Source: Xestospongia bergquistia
Lineage: Eukaryota; Porifera; Demospongiae; Haplosclerida; Petrosiidae
Assembly (NCBI GenBank): GCA_963965975.1
Contig: OZ014412.1
Location: forward strand, 10,645,849-10,709,848
Direction: 5' to 3'
DNA length: 64,000 nucleotides
Shown: piece after piece, positions 32,981-44,068 of the stretch
How positions within the stretch are numbered: the first letter of the stretch is position 1
Layout: each line of letters starts with the position of its first letter
Program-made: the position numbers and the translations under genes
Notes under the pieces: generated by a model
Database searches by the model: none
Told to the model about the DNA's origin: nothing
The model's input: the letters and a program-made list of their open reading frames with translations, nothing else

Positions 32981-34168
32981 TTAATTAACATGGGTGTGGT
33001 TCCAAGATAATGACATACCTCTCACATTCCAGTGGTTTAGTAGTTAAAGTTAATTATTAAGTACAAACTGAAGGTACATTTATCCCAGCTCTAATATTAC
33101 GCACAGGTAAGAAATCTTGAACAACCCTACCCAACATACGTACGAATAATCCTATAAACCCAATTTTTAAAAATGGCGCTCAGTTTTCCAAAGGCTCTCA
33201 AAGATTGACTCTGATTAGTGTATCTCAGAAAGTATAGCAGTAATTCAAAAAAACCTTTCATAGGACTGTAGATCTCATATAACTGTAATAGCAAGGTAAG
33301 TTTCTAATTTCTGCCTATAAGAAGTTTTTAGAAAAATGTACCTTTGTTCTGTATACTGTTACTCCAGTAACTCTTGATGGATACGTGCAATTGTTTTAAA
33401 TTTTTTATCGAAGTTGAAGACAATTGATATAATGTAGTTGTCAAAGGATGGTATTAAAACAAGAAAAGATAGAAATTATATAGAAAAAGTTAAACTATGC
33501 GTCTATTATGTATAATTGGTTAATTGTCAGAACCTCACACATTCAATTACATATTTAATTACATTCCACAAGCACAAATGGTTTATTAAGATTAAACATT
33601 CTAATCAAAATTATAACTGGACAGTAAAAAAATCAATTACTCCTTGATAAAGGTGTCCTTGTCTGAAGAATGTACATGTTAAAGTAGATGAATCTGTATA
33701 TGGTACTTGTTCGATGACAGTTCTTTATAAAAACTGACAGAACATCTCATTAGGAATCAACTTGTTTCATTCCTTTTGAACTGATGTTTGGGAGAAAAGC
33801 AACTCTACATAGAGATATTTCCAATGAATTATCATATAATTAAAATACTTGACTTGAAGTCAAAACTTTGTGATTGTAAAACTAAAGTCTGTAGCAACCA
33901 CTTGAATAACACTTGTCAAACAAAGTATTATCACTAAAGATAACAATTACAACCTACTATGATGATCTCCTTGGAAAGTGTTCTGCACACAACTAAGTAT
34001 ATCATAAGGTCCACCTCTATCGTGTATAATTGTTAATTTTCACACATCTCACTGATATTACATTCGATTACATATTTAATTACATTCCACAGGACTTAAT
34101 TTAAGAACAAATGGTTTATTAAAACTAAATATTCAAAACATAATTATAACTGGACAGTACAAAATCAA
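32981..34168. other. Spacer with an elongase 3' stub and an integrase remnant
   Basis: 32981-33470 shows no gene. 33490-33645 is elongase 3' flank running into the final KE codons and stop context (CAATTACTCCTT), then joins abruptly to the block with the integrase-like remnant (33646-33860, compare 13855-14060), so another elongase has been deleted almost completely. 33860-34168 is the 3' flank of the next elongase, with AATAAA on the minus strand at 34120-34115. Confidence 0.6.
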
Positions 34169-34966
34169 CTATTTTTTGTTCTTTGGCCTAATGTACCTCC
34201 TGTAATAATAATACATGAACAAAAGAGCATATGAACTACAAAGACTTAGTTGAAGATAAATCACACTGATCTTTACATCACACTCCTCTTTGTTAATAAC
34301 ATATGTTTTATATGCAACTAAGGTAGTTATCAAGACCACAAACATTTGAATTAACTGCATAATAGTAATTGATTTTGCCACTTGAGTAGGGACTTTGACT
34401 CCAACAGCTTTAAGTGCATAATAACTGTACATAAAAGAATGCACACAATAATTCACGGCACCTAACCACTGGTTGGTAGGGTTAGCTCCACACTGACTAT
34501 ATGCATACATAAAGCTCACCAATACTGTCATGTGATGATACCAGTGAAGAAATTGAAGAGGACTTTTACGTAAAACAACAAAGGCTGTATCTCCTAGTTC
34601 AACGATTTTTGAGAGTACAAAGAAGAAGCACCATATGTTGATATGTGGATCATACTTTGTTGTTGTTATGCAGACAGATTGCTTGAAACCATCCTTGTAT
34701 ATATGGTGAACTAGATTAGGTACTATGGATAGTGCACCAAATATAGAAAATATTGCCAGACCAACATTCCATAGGAACAGAGTACGATGAAGATCATAAG
34801 CAGGCTTTGACTCCATCCATTTTCGGCCACCATACACTAACAAGACGTAAAGGACAGCTATTGGTATTGTGAGAGTCCAGTTGTTAAAAACCCAGTCCTG
34901 GGTCTTCAACACGTCATGTTTAGATTGGATATCGCTGATTATAGGAATATATTCAAGCAGACGCAT
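34169..34966 (-). CDS. ELOVL6-like: ELOVL6-like fatty acid elongase, intact, with altered leader
   Basis: Intronless ORF of 265 codons. The start reads MRLLEYIPIISDIQSKHD: the usual second codon TCT is CGT, next to a transposon insertion that begins five bases upstream of the ATG. Catalytic motifs are complete: KIVELGDTAFVVLRK, HWYHHMTVLV, NYCVHSFMYSYYALKA, TIMQLIQMF, IRPKNKK. The normal leader/promoter block is displaced about 195 bp upstream (35165-35240). Protein function should be intact; expression may be changed by the insertion and its small upstream ORF. Confidence 0.93.
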   Translation of the reverse strand: MRLLEYIPIISDIQSKHDVLKTQDWVFNNWTLTIPIAVLYVLLVYGGRKWMESKPAYDLHRTLFLWNVGLAIFSIFGALSIVPNLVHHIYKDGFKQSVCITTTKYDPHINIWCFFFVLSKIVELGDTAFVVLRKSPLQFLHWYHHMTVLVSFMYAYSQCGANPTNQWLGAVNYCVHSFMYSYYALKAVGVKVPTQVAKSITIMQLIQMFVVLITTLVAYKTYVINKEECDVKISVIYLQLSLCSSYALLFMYYYYRRYIRPKNKK

Positions 34967-34971
34967 TTCAG

Positions 34972-35158
34972 GGGCGCTTCTTGGTTATAATTCGAAACTC
35001 TGAAATGACATCACTTGATGATTCTGATGATGACATCACATTTGTCATAGCGTTAACAATAGTACTGTAATGTATGATTTAGTGATATTATCATATGTAT
35101 GATGACATCCTACGTGTAAGTTCATGATAATATCGTCGTAGTCAAGTTAGAACACCCC
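34972..35158. mobile_element. 187-bp hAT-like MITE in an elongase 5' leader
   Basis: The sequence interrupts the leader, which is continuous in all other minus-strand copies. It is flanked by CATTTCAG (34964-34971) and CATTTCGG (35159-35166), an 8-bp duplication with one difference. Ends are loosely inverted: GGGCGCTTCTT at the left and GGGGTGTTCTAA reading in from the right. No coding capacity. The 8-bp duplication fits the hAT superfamily. Confidence 0.75.
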
Positions 35159-35161
35159 CAT
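35147..35161 (-). promoter_or_regulatory. Short upstream ORF created by the leader insertion
   Basis: The target duplication copied the start-codon context GAAATG. The outer copy now begins a five-codon frame, ATG GGG GTG TTC TAA, upstream of the real elongase start. If transcripts begin at the displaced promoter block, ribosomes meet this uORF first. Confidence 0.55.
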
Positions 35162-35166
35162 TTCGG

Positions 35167-36260
35167 AGAAGTCCAGATAAAGAGAGAGACTTGGTGACAT
35201 TACACATGCCTTGTGTATACATAGAAACGGAGGAAACAGTGGAAATAGCAGAAATCATACTCAGAGACAATCTTTTACTTACTCAAGAAGGCTAAAGGAA
35301 AACCTTAAACCCTAAAACACTAAACTCTAAGAGCCTAAACTTCTGACATTTCGACCATTTCTGCTGTTTCTTCATGTCTGATCAATGATAATGATCAGAC
35401 ATGGAGAAATACAATGCTATTCTTTAGTAGTATTATACATGATAAATGTGATGATTGTTAATCATTACAATCTAGTGATTATAATATTAATATAAACTTA
35501 ATAATAATAATACATTGCTTTTCCTCAGTAGTCTTACAAGCCCAATATAATGATAAGTCAATGGAAATTAACTCCATTGGACACATTATTGTAACGTCAT
35601 TATATTGTAATTCATTCATCCTTAATTAAAAACAGTCAATACAGGACAAATATTGGTCCATATATAGCTGAACCTAAAGTAAAAGGAATCATATAGTATG
35701 ATATGAAGAACAATTTTTATTTGATACAATGATGGAATGAAAGTAAGACTGTCATGTATGTATGTTTGTTACTCTAATTAAGTCGACTCTCAAGCAATTT
35801 ATTGTCATGTGTACATATACCATGTTATATTTATTCCTTAATTACAATTTCCTGTTGATTTGTTGTATGTTATCATCTCATGACTTAAATAAAATATATT
35901 GTAACAATGATCGACAGTCTCGATAAGGCCTGTTATAATTATTAATAGATCAATAGATTAATATAGGATCAAATTATAATTAGAATGTATGTGCATAAAC
36001 ATGTACACAAGTTGTATTTGGTAACATGTCTTAAACTAATCCCTTAAATAAATACTTACTTGATTCACTTGATTCAAGTTGTGTTCATTCTAACAATACC
36101 CAATTTGGTGTAACTTCTTTACATTTTCAACTAGAAAACAATTTTTGTATATAATTGCATTTCTCCGCATGAACTAATGAGAGTCCTGGCACAATGCTTT
36201 TTTGTCAGTATGTGTTGTCTACACACACACTTGACAATGGGAATGATAAAGAAAGAATCA
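35167..36260. other. Displaced elongase promoter block and repeat R3
   Basis: 35165-35240 is the leader/promoter block of the 34-kb elongase. 35270-35400 contains CCTAAAC-type motifs also seen upstream of other elongases. 35400-36075 is the second copy of R3. No gene was found. Confidence 0.6.
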
Positions 36261-36261
36261 T

Positions 36262-36520
36262 TCTTCAATATAATGTAATGATTTGTAAATCGCCTTCCTT
36301 TAAAACCTCCAGTAAATTACAATAAAATACATCATCATCCTCATCATACTGTTCAGTAAATTCCTTTGTTTTGGAGTTCATTTTTTAGAACTGAAGCCTC
36401 AAACCATACCAGTTCACCATCAACTAGAAATTGGTGCCATATTCGTTGCCCCACAAGCAAATTTGTATTTCTTCTTTTTGTTTAAATTGTTGCTTCCCTT
36501 CTGTGAATTTTCTTAGCTAT
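36262..36520 (-). pseudogene. Tudor-like domain coding remnant
   Basis: The minus strand reads GQRIWHQFLVDGELVWFEA followed, after a one-base slip near 36390, by NSKTKEFTEQYDEDDDVF and NLLEVLKEGDLQI. The pattern (G..I.H.F.DG...W..G.VL, then Y......Y...D......L..DL..GDL) is that of a Tudor/chromatin-reader-like module found in invertebrate proteins and repeats. No complete gene could be built around it; a TAA interrupts the upstream Lys/Arg-rich part. Confidence 0.4.
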
Positions 36521-37194
36521 ATTGTGTTTTGACTTATTACGAACTTCAGAGACAAACACCTAAATAATAACTTAATCAGGAAGAGCATTAAAATATAGAA
36601 CCCTCAGCACAGTAGTAGCTGAAATACACTGAGTGATGGTTGTCATACTGCCATGTGTACTAAAAGATAACTTACTAAAAAAATACATAAATATGACAAC
36701 TGACAAGGTAAGAAAATAGTCATGACTTTTGAAAGAAACATTATTAAGAAATCAAAGCCCAGTATGGCAACTGCATACATGAATAAAGTAAGTGATAATA
36801 AGACTGTAGGCAATAAAATGCAATTAATTAGATGTTAAATACAAATTGACCTTTTGTAAGACAGAGAATACTCAATTCATACATAATAATAATCAGGTCA
36901 CTTATAATTTACCTTACCAATAATTAATCCATAGACTGCATGACTAAAACAGCATATTTACTACATATAATTTAACTTTCTCAAATGAATTGCTCGTACA
37001 ATTTTAAAAGCATATGATCAACAAAACAGGTTATATGAGTTTACAGTTAATTGTAATATTTTTTGAGATTGAAAATGCAGAGTTGAGTAAACAATTTACA
37101 GAAAATGAGAGATACAAAATTGTTATAGTATCAAAATGAAATTCAGCATATTTACTAATCTAAGAACCAGTCAATTGCACTTGTAATCTTTAAC
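36521..37194. other. AT-rich DNA, nothing assigned
   Basis: No ORF of note, no clear repeat shared with the rest of the window, and no structured RNA was recognised. Confidence 0.4.
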
Positions 37195-38309
37195 ACTGTT
37201 CCTGGGATCAACTTGGATCCACTTGTTTATAATCTTCAGCAAAAATTAGGTTCCTAATTTTGAATTCTCGTTGAAGTTGAGTTTTATCATGAGCTCCTTC
37301 TGATTCATTTGTTGAGATTTTACCTTCTTATGTACATCAAGAAACAATCCATCTAGGCAAGATCAAAGTATTTGCCCTGTTAAAAGTTCTGAGGGTACAA
37401 CACTGGTAGTATAATTTCCCTTGGAAGTCCATGAGTTGAAAACATCTGTCTCAACTTCAAAATATCTTTCCAATGTGTTTAGTTCATCCTGTCGAGTCTG
37501 ATATGAATGGAGTGATTTCATCTACTTTGTCCAACCCATAGATAAGTAGTGGTAAACATTTGATAGAATAGCCTTAGGGTCTCTTCTAGTCTATTCTTTT
37601 ATTTTGTCAGAACTTATAGCAGTAGTAGAGAGATGATTAATAAGATAGGTAAGGTCTCTGGAATAAAATCTGATGATTTTGTGATAGACCTAGGCACCAC
37701 TGAGTGTATCTGCATTATTTAGCATCTTCCCTTGCTTGTAGCAGATGGAATATTGATATATACTTAGTGTAAGAGCTCATCTTTGAATATGTGACAAACC
37801 CATATGTTGAATCTGCTAATTCTAGTTTGCCCAATAGACTAAATTATGTGAATGTTCTTCACCATTTACCAAAATATCATCTATGTATATGAACATACCC
37901 ACACATCCTTGTAAGAGGTTAACTCTGAAAGATGGATGGAGCTGAGGACATTAATTCCAAATGGCAACATGCATATGTTGTATTGAAACAGCCCTTTTGA
38001 GGTATTGATAGTTACGAACTCTTTCGAATCATCTGTTAATGAGTTGAGTTGAGAGGCCTACAGTAGCAAACAGCTCCTCTACTCTTGGTAGGGAGTAGAA
38101 CTCTACTTGAGACATCTGATTAATTGTACCTTTAAAGTCACCACAAATTCTCATTGACCATTCCTGTTTTACTATAGCACTATGGGTGCAGCCCACCTTG
38201 AAAACTGAACAGGGGAAATAATTCCCAAAGTCTGTAATCCGTCGAGTTCTGCTTTAACTTTCTCTTGCAAAACAAATGCTACATGTCTAAGCTTATGAAA
38301 TTTTGGATT
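37195..38309 (-). pseudogene. Old retroelement reverse transcriptase fragment
   Basis: The minus strand keeps broken RT blocks: HVAFVLQEKVKAELDGLQTL, then IISPVQFSRWAAPIV, MRICGDFKGTINQ, PRVEELFATVG, and the catalytic box as FIYIDDILVNGEEH (about 37880). This is Ty3/gypsy-type RT with stops and shifts throughout. About 37195-37330 may be a remnant of a later pol segment and is shared with 22110-22270. The 16-kb gypsy element inserted at its 5' end; the sequence left of the insertion (38160-38310) recurs at 59095-59215. Confidence 0.75.
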
Positions 38310-38314
38310 AGCAT

Positions 38315-38463
38315 TGTTATATCTTGTTCTTTATTACTTTAGATATCTTTCACAATTATATACACTGATCAAAATTACACAAAAATCAATATTTATATAG
38401 CACATTAAAAGTAAATTAACATACAGGAAAGCCACAGAGCTAAATTAAATGTCCTACATTACA
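38315..38463 (-). repeat. 3' LTR of the 16-kb gypsy element
   Basis: 149 bp, TGTAATGTAGG at its 5' end and ATATAACA at its 3' end (minus strand), thus TG...CA. It contains AATAAAGAACAAG, a likely polyadenylation signal. Same length as the other LTR. Confidence 0.93.
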
Positions 38464-38487
38464 TCTCCACTCTTATTCAGTTCTACT

Positions 38488-40115
38488 TTAAATTGGAACT
38501 CCAGGATGAAAATAAGTCAATCTTCCAGGAGTTCTGGACACTTGACTAGATCTACGATTAGGTTGGTGTTCTGCAGTAACTATTGGTCTGTCTGTTTCTT
38601 GACAGTCAGGTTCCGAAGCGACTCTTGGTCTATCTAGTTCGGAGATTATTTCTGGAACTTTTTTGTACTGTAGTCTCTGGTAAATTTTCTTCTTTATTCT
38701 TTGTATCTGTGACACTTTCCTCTACTCTATGTCTCAGTTGATCTGCATGTCTTTTCCATAAACGATCATGTTCTACTGTAACTTGGTATGACACTGGTCC
38801 TGTTTTCTTTATAACTATTCCTGGTATCCATTTCTTTTCTCCATTATAGTTCTGTACCCATACTTTTTCCTGTGCTTTGAATTCTTTTTCTTGAGAACCT
38901 TTGTCAAATTGTACTTTTTGTGTTTCCTGTCTCTTCACTACCTTTGTCTCTAAGTTTGGTGTGAGTAGGTCAATTCTGCTTCGTAGAATTTTTTTTGGGT
39001 GAGCAACATGGCTGGCGCTTCCATAGTTGTAGATTGCGGGATCTTTCTGTAGACTAATAGGAAATTTGCCAACTTTAGATTGATGTCACCACCTTCATTA
39101 ATAATCTTTCTCATCGCTGTTTTGAAAGTTCTCTCAGCCATTCCGTTGGACCTTGGATGATAAGGTGCTATTTTGTATTCCATTAGACCTTGTAAATTCC
39201 TGAAATTCCTCTAACACAAATTGTGGACAGTTATCCGTCAAAATTTGTTCTGATAGACCGAATCTAGTTAGTCTAAGCTGTTTGACTTGCAGTTGTAGTT
39301 CTCATTGGTACTACTTCTGGCCATCTTGAATAGGAATCTATTAGATCTATCCTTGAAATGGACCAGCAAAATCTAAATGAATCCTTTCCCAAGGCTTTGA
39401 TGTGAATTCTAATGGATGCAGTGGTGTATTAAGGTCCTCCTTGTGGTTAGTCTGGCACTCTTCACAATGTTTAGTGACTTAGCCTTATCTGTTCCTGGCC
39501 ACCATACATATGATCTTGCAAGTGCCTTCATCTTCACAACACCTAAATGAGACTCATGCAATAATTCTAGCACTCTTTTGTGCAGATTGGGAGGAACTAC
39601 CACTTGCATATACCTCTTAACAAACAATCTTCTTCAATTGTTAGTTTGTTTCTCCTGGCAAAATATGGTGAGAGTGCAGGTTCCACTTTCTGTGGCCACC
39701 CCATCTTTACATAGTGTAAAACGTTTGATAGTAGTGGGTTCTTTCGGATGCACTCTGCTACTTGCTTCACTGTGACTCGTATCTCTTGGAACTTCTGTAG
39801 TTGTAAGATTGACACATTGTTTGTGCTCACTAACTCTTGATTGTCTAAAGGGAGTCTTGATAATGTATCTACATTGGTACGTTTATTTGTTGGTCTAAAC
39901 TGGATAGTAAATTGATAATTCATTAAGAAAATGGCCCACCTCTGAGTCTTTCCAGATACCAACACTGGTAGTGGTTTGTCTGGATTAAATAAAGTGGTAA
40001 GTGGCTTGTGGTCTGTCACTAAAATAAATTTGTTTAGACAGAGATATAAATTAAACTTCTTGATACCCCAAACAATACTCAGGGCCTCTCTTTTGATCTT
40101 TGAGAGGGTTCCACA
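38488..40115 (-). pseudogene. Gypsy RNase H C-terminal half, integrase and tail
   Basis: From the right: SKIKREALSIVWGIKKFNLY and VTDHKPLTTLFNP (RNase H), then QFRPTNKRTNVDTLSRLPL. The integrase zinc region (HKRVLELLHESHLGVVKMKA, YVWWPG) is followed by a damaged core and APYHPRSNGMAERTFKTAMR, which carries the catalytic Glu. The C-terminal module KKWIPGIVIKKTGPVSYQV is a GPY/F-like domain. Frame changes occur near 39190-39400 and 38940. The first 22 codons of the long open frame at 40178 are foreign sequence from the adjoining insertion. Confidence 0.85.
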
Positions 40116-43100
40116 GACTTCTTTTGACCAATAGATGAACAAATGGGAGCTGGAAGTTAACTCTGGAATTTGCTTCATAAGATGGCAATCAAGCTTGATA
40201 TTTGCACATATCTATGAAGAACATACAGTGTGATAAGAACAATTGCAATAGTTTTACCATCACTAGAGGACATGTAAGTACCAATAGCCAGTTTTGACAT
40301 TTTTGTATGAAATTAAAACTGATTGCCTATGTTAGAATATATATTACATGTTAATGAAAGATCATTATTTGTAACGTATCCTTCTTTAATATCAATAGCA
40401 CTCAAACCTGACTAAAGGATGATTTAGAACTTAAAAGTAGCAGTGGAATATGTTAGAGTACTTGTGATTATTGTTTTAGATCGAGTGTTCTTTATCTAAA
40501 CATATAAAGATTGTCAAGTACACTTATGACTATCTTACAACCACATTTCTTACCACCATATACCAAAGGTAATACTTGAATTCATTCCATTAATAGACTG
40601 AAGTTGAGTATTATACTGTCATACACACATACATACAATATATATATATTATGTTATACATATATAATAGTATATTTGTATCAATAGATAACTGATAAAA
40701 TAAATAAATATTTTATGTGGGCTAGTGGTATGAATATACTGTAAAATAATAGTGTAAACGCATAGCCATTCACTATTAAGTGTAAATAGGCTGTTACATA
40801 TGGTGTATATCTAATACCATTCACTAATTTGTGTAAATAGGCTGGTACATACAGTGTAATCCTAGTATTATTCAATATGAAAATTTTGTCTTAAGGTGTA
40901 TGATTTACAAAATTAAAAAAAATTAATAATGACTTACCAACCTTATTAGCATGAGAAGGATTACTTCCATAGTCTATAGGATTATCCTTCTTCATTGTGT
41001 TATCCTAAGAGAAAAGACATCAATTATTACTTATACAGGATACTAATGTTATATCTGCTGTTTCATTATTTTGATCTTTTGAGGTTATGATAGTCAAATA
41101 ATAAAGGAATCAAAGTCAAAGTTACCTTAGCTTGGAACATTTTCTCTTCAGTCGATTTGGTACCTTGATTACTTCTATTACTAACAACTCTTTTCTTTCT
41201 TTTAATAAAACATAGTATTTCTTAGAGTCATTGTGATACCTGATGTGTAAGCCAATAAATGATTGGCTAAAATAATGATGAAAACATACCTTACTTTGAG
41301 ATATCTTCTCTTCACTTGAATCAGTTAAGTCATCATTACCTGATGTTTCTTCTTTTTGTACAATCCCTTGAACATAGTTTAAACTCATTTAATAAGACAG
41401 CAAAGAAACTTTACTTCAGTTTTAGATATCTCTTTTTCAGTGGAACCAGTAGAGTCATCTCTGCTGGTAATTCCTCTCTTCCTCTCTTGAAAGCAATGTT
41501 CAGCAATTTAAAAATGCAAATTACAATTTGGTAGTGTTGTATTACCTGTTGAGATGTTCCTCCTTCTCTGGAACATGCATGTGTATATAAGGTAGTCTCG
41601 CGTAGCCAGCCCCTCCCTCTCGGGAAGGGTCTGGTCAACTGTAAGTATAGCTTTCGTTCAGGGAACTACCGGAAATCCGGTAGTTGATAAGTGGTATTAA
41701 GAGGTAGGAGGGCAAACATCCACTTTAAAATTGCTGACTCAATAGAAGCACAATGCTAGATACGCAAGCAAGCTTTTTAGTACTTTTCAGTGTAAATGAA
41801 GCTCCTTTGTTCTGCCCTATACAAAGCGCCATGAGGTTTACAAATAACCAATGCTTTCATCAAATGAGTTGTAATAAGTTATGACCTTCGAAACTGTCAT
41901 GGACAATCAAGAAGCTGCAATTCAAACTGCTGCTACTAGACTAGGAGCTACACTTAAGGTGAAGCAACTTGAAGCAATTAATGGCTTTCATCTCAGGGAG
42001 TGATGTGTTTGTGACTCTTCCAACAGGTTATGACAAGTCCTTGATCTTTGGCCTCCTACCACAGATCTGCTTTTGAACCATAATTTTTTTCCTTTTCACT
42101 TTACTTGTTCTTTAACTGACATCACTTTTATACAAAAGACACTGTTCAAACATTATACTAGCCATAACTGGAATAGAGCACAAATCTAACCAACTGCTAT
42201 TGAAAAGGGAGTGGTAAGGACAGAAATGGAACTACAAAGAAGCCTGCCAGACATACTGCTTTATACCAGTAAACTTCATGGCGCTTTGCATAGGGCAGAG
42301 TAAAGGAGCCTGCTGAATTCATTTAGGTACTGAAAAGCTTGCTTGCATATCTAGCATTGTGCTTTTGCTGAGTCAGCAATTTTAAAGTGGGTGTTTGCCC
42401 TCCTACCTCTTAATACCACTTATCAACTACTGGATTTCCGGTAGTTCTCTGAACGAGAGCTATACTTACAGTTGACCAGACCCTTCCCGAGAGGGAGGGG
42501 CTGGCTACGCAAGACTATATATAAGGTTAATTACTATGTTTAACAAACTTACTTTAAAATGTGATGTTTCTTCTTCCGCTGAATTATTTAAGCTATCGTC
42601 ACTACTTAGTCTTTCTTCCTTTTTCTATCCTAAGAAATATCTTTAAATAGTAAATGACAACAAAGTAGTGTTACATTACCTGACATTCTCTTTCCTTACT
42701 CAATACCTGCATCATGTTTAAGTTAACTCAATAAGAAAATCAAGAAAGTTACTTTAATTTGGTTTTAATCTCATCTTTAGTTGAGTCACTGCTGTCATGA
42801 TGTCAACTATCTTCTTTGTTTTCTTTGACAAAAGTTAAAAAGCTTAAAAAATTAACAAAGCATTATTATACATTTATATAACTTACCTTAGTTTGAAGTG
42901 TCCTTTATTTGAGAGCATTCTTGACTCTATCATCATCTTCGCCTCTTCAGCTTTTATTGCGTTGTTATAAAGTATGTATTGCTTATACTAAGTTGGTGGT
43001 TGTCACCTGAACGTTCTTCTTCCTACTCTTTTTCTATAGTACATATTGTCTAATACTACAAGAAATATTGCTTTACCTTAATTCTTAGTCTTGTACTGCT

Positions 43101-44068
43101 TTTACTTAGATTTCTTTAAAACATAAAAGACATGTGTCAGAATTAAGAATGTCTACTTTAACAATACCTTACACTTCATTTGATTTGATTTGGTTCAATT
43201 TCATTTCTTTTATAAACACATAAACATAAACAAAATTGACATTAATTTTATTCCTGTAATACTTTGACTCACTTAGAGACTTGCCAGTATAAGATTTCTT
43301 TCTTTCTCATGACAATTCAGTGAGAGACATTGACAAATAACCTAACATAGATATGACACAACTATAGTTATATGTGCATATGGTTGTTGCCACTCACTCT
43401 ATCATGAATATGGTTCAAATAAACTGCAGTGAGGTCAGTTGGGGTCTGTTATCCCAAATATAATGTCTCCATTGAAGGTTTCATCAGTATATACTATTTT
43501 ATGTTGTTGTATTATACTGAGTAAAATGAAAAATAAGACGTACCTGGGATCTCTTCTTAGATGAGGAAAGTTTCTTGCCTTTTGATAGATACAATCTCCT
43601 GGTTATTCAGAATTGGGCATGACTGATATGTCCATCTCCTTTGGCATTCCATCTTTTTTGGAGCATCGCCAAAAAGGCAAGATTGAAGACTCAGGAACTT
43701 GAGGCATAGCAACAAGTGTAGTCAGAAATTGTCTGGTGATAGATATAGAGGCAATTCAAAACCGGTTAAGGACTGTAGATACTGTGCAAGAACCATTGGA
43801 GTATCTTGAAACCAATGGACTGACTGTTTCCTGGTAAAAAGAGTACGATATTTAAACTCTTGCCAAGCCATTTTCTTAAGTTCCCGCCTTCTTTAAATTT
43901 TAAAGCTATATTCCCTTCAGAATCTTTTCAGATATCTAATGTGCATCACATGATATAGTATGATATAGTAAGATATATTTCAGATCTAGTCTCTTTCATA
44001 TTTTAGAAGTGCAAATAATTCAGAAGCTTCTCAGATATATCTGACTTATTCATATTGCTTTTATACAT
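40116..44068 (-). other. Insertion in gypsy RNase H: array of short acidic exon-like units
   Basis: RNase H is cut between HYASIFSES (44069) and TLSKIKREAL (40115), with about 4 kb between. On the minus strand this block shows at least nine segments ending in a splice-donor-like GT (exon ends near 43544, 43077, 42887, 42753, 42553, 41415, 41290, 41126 and 40937). Several encode variants of one acidic unit: TSGNDDLTDSSEEKISQSK, TSRDDSTGSTEKEISKTE, SSDDSLNNSAEEETSHFK. Spacing is about 125-205 bp once the 925-bp element is removed. A possible opening exon, MAWQEFKYRTLFTRK, lies at about 43870. Some units contain stops. The family is not recognised; it could be a captured host gene or part of an unknown transposon. 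Confidence 0.5.
41593..42517 (+). mobile_element. 925-bp DNA transposon with 248-bp TIRs and a RecQ-like helicase fragment
   Basis: The ends are long inverted repeats, TAGTCTCGCGTAGCCAG at 41593 and its near-perfect complement ending at 42517; pairing extends 248 bp on each side. It is flanked by the exact 9-bp direct repeat TATATAAGG (41584-41592 and 42518-42526). The centre (41881-42075, plus strand) encodes LKVKQLEAI and, after a one-base insertion, DVFVTLPTGYDKSLIFGLLP: helicase motif I of RecQ type with the Gly before Lys changed to Asp. It is non-autonomous. The long TIRs and 9-bp duplication resemble Mutator-like elements, but no transposase is present to prove it. Confidence 0.88.
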
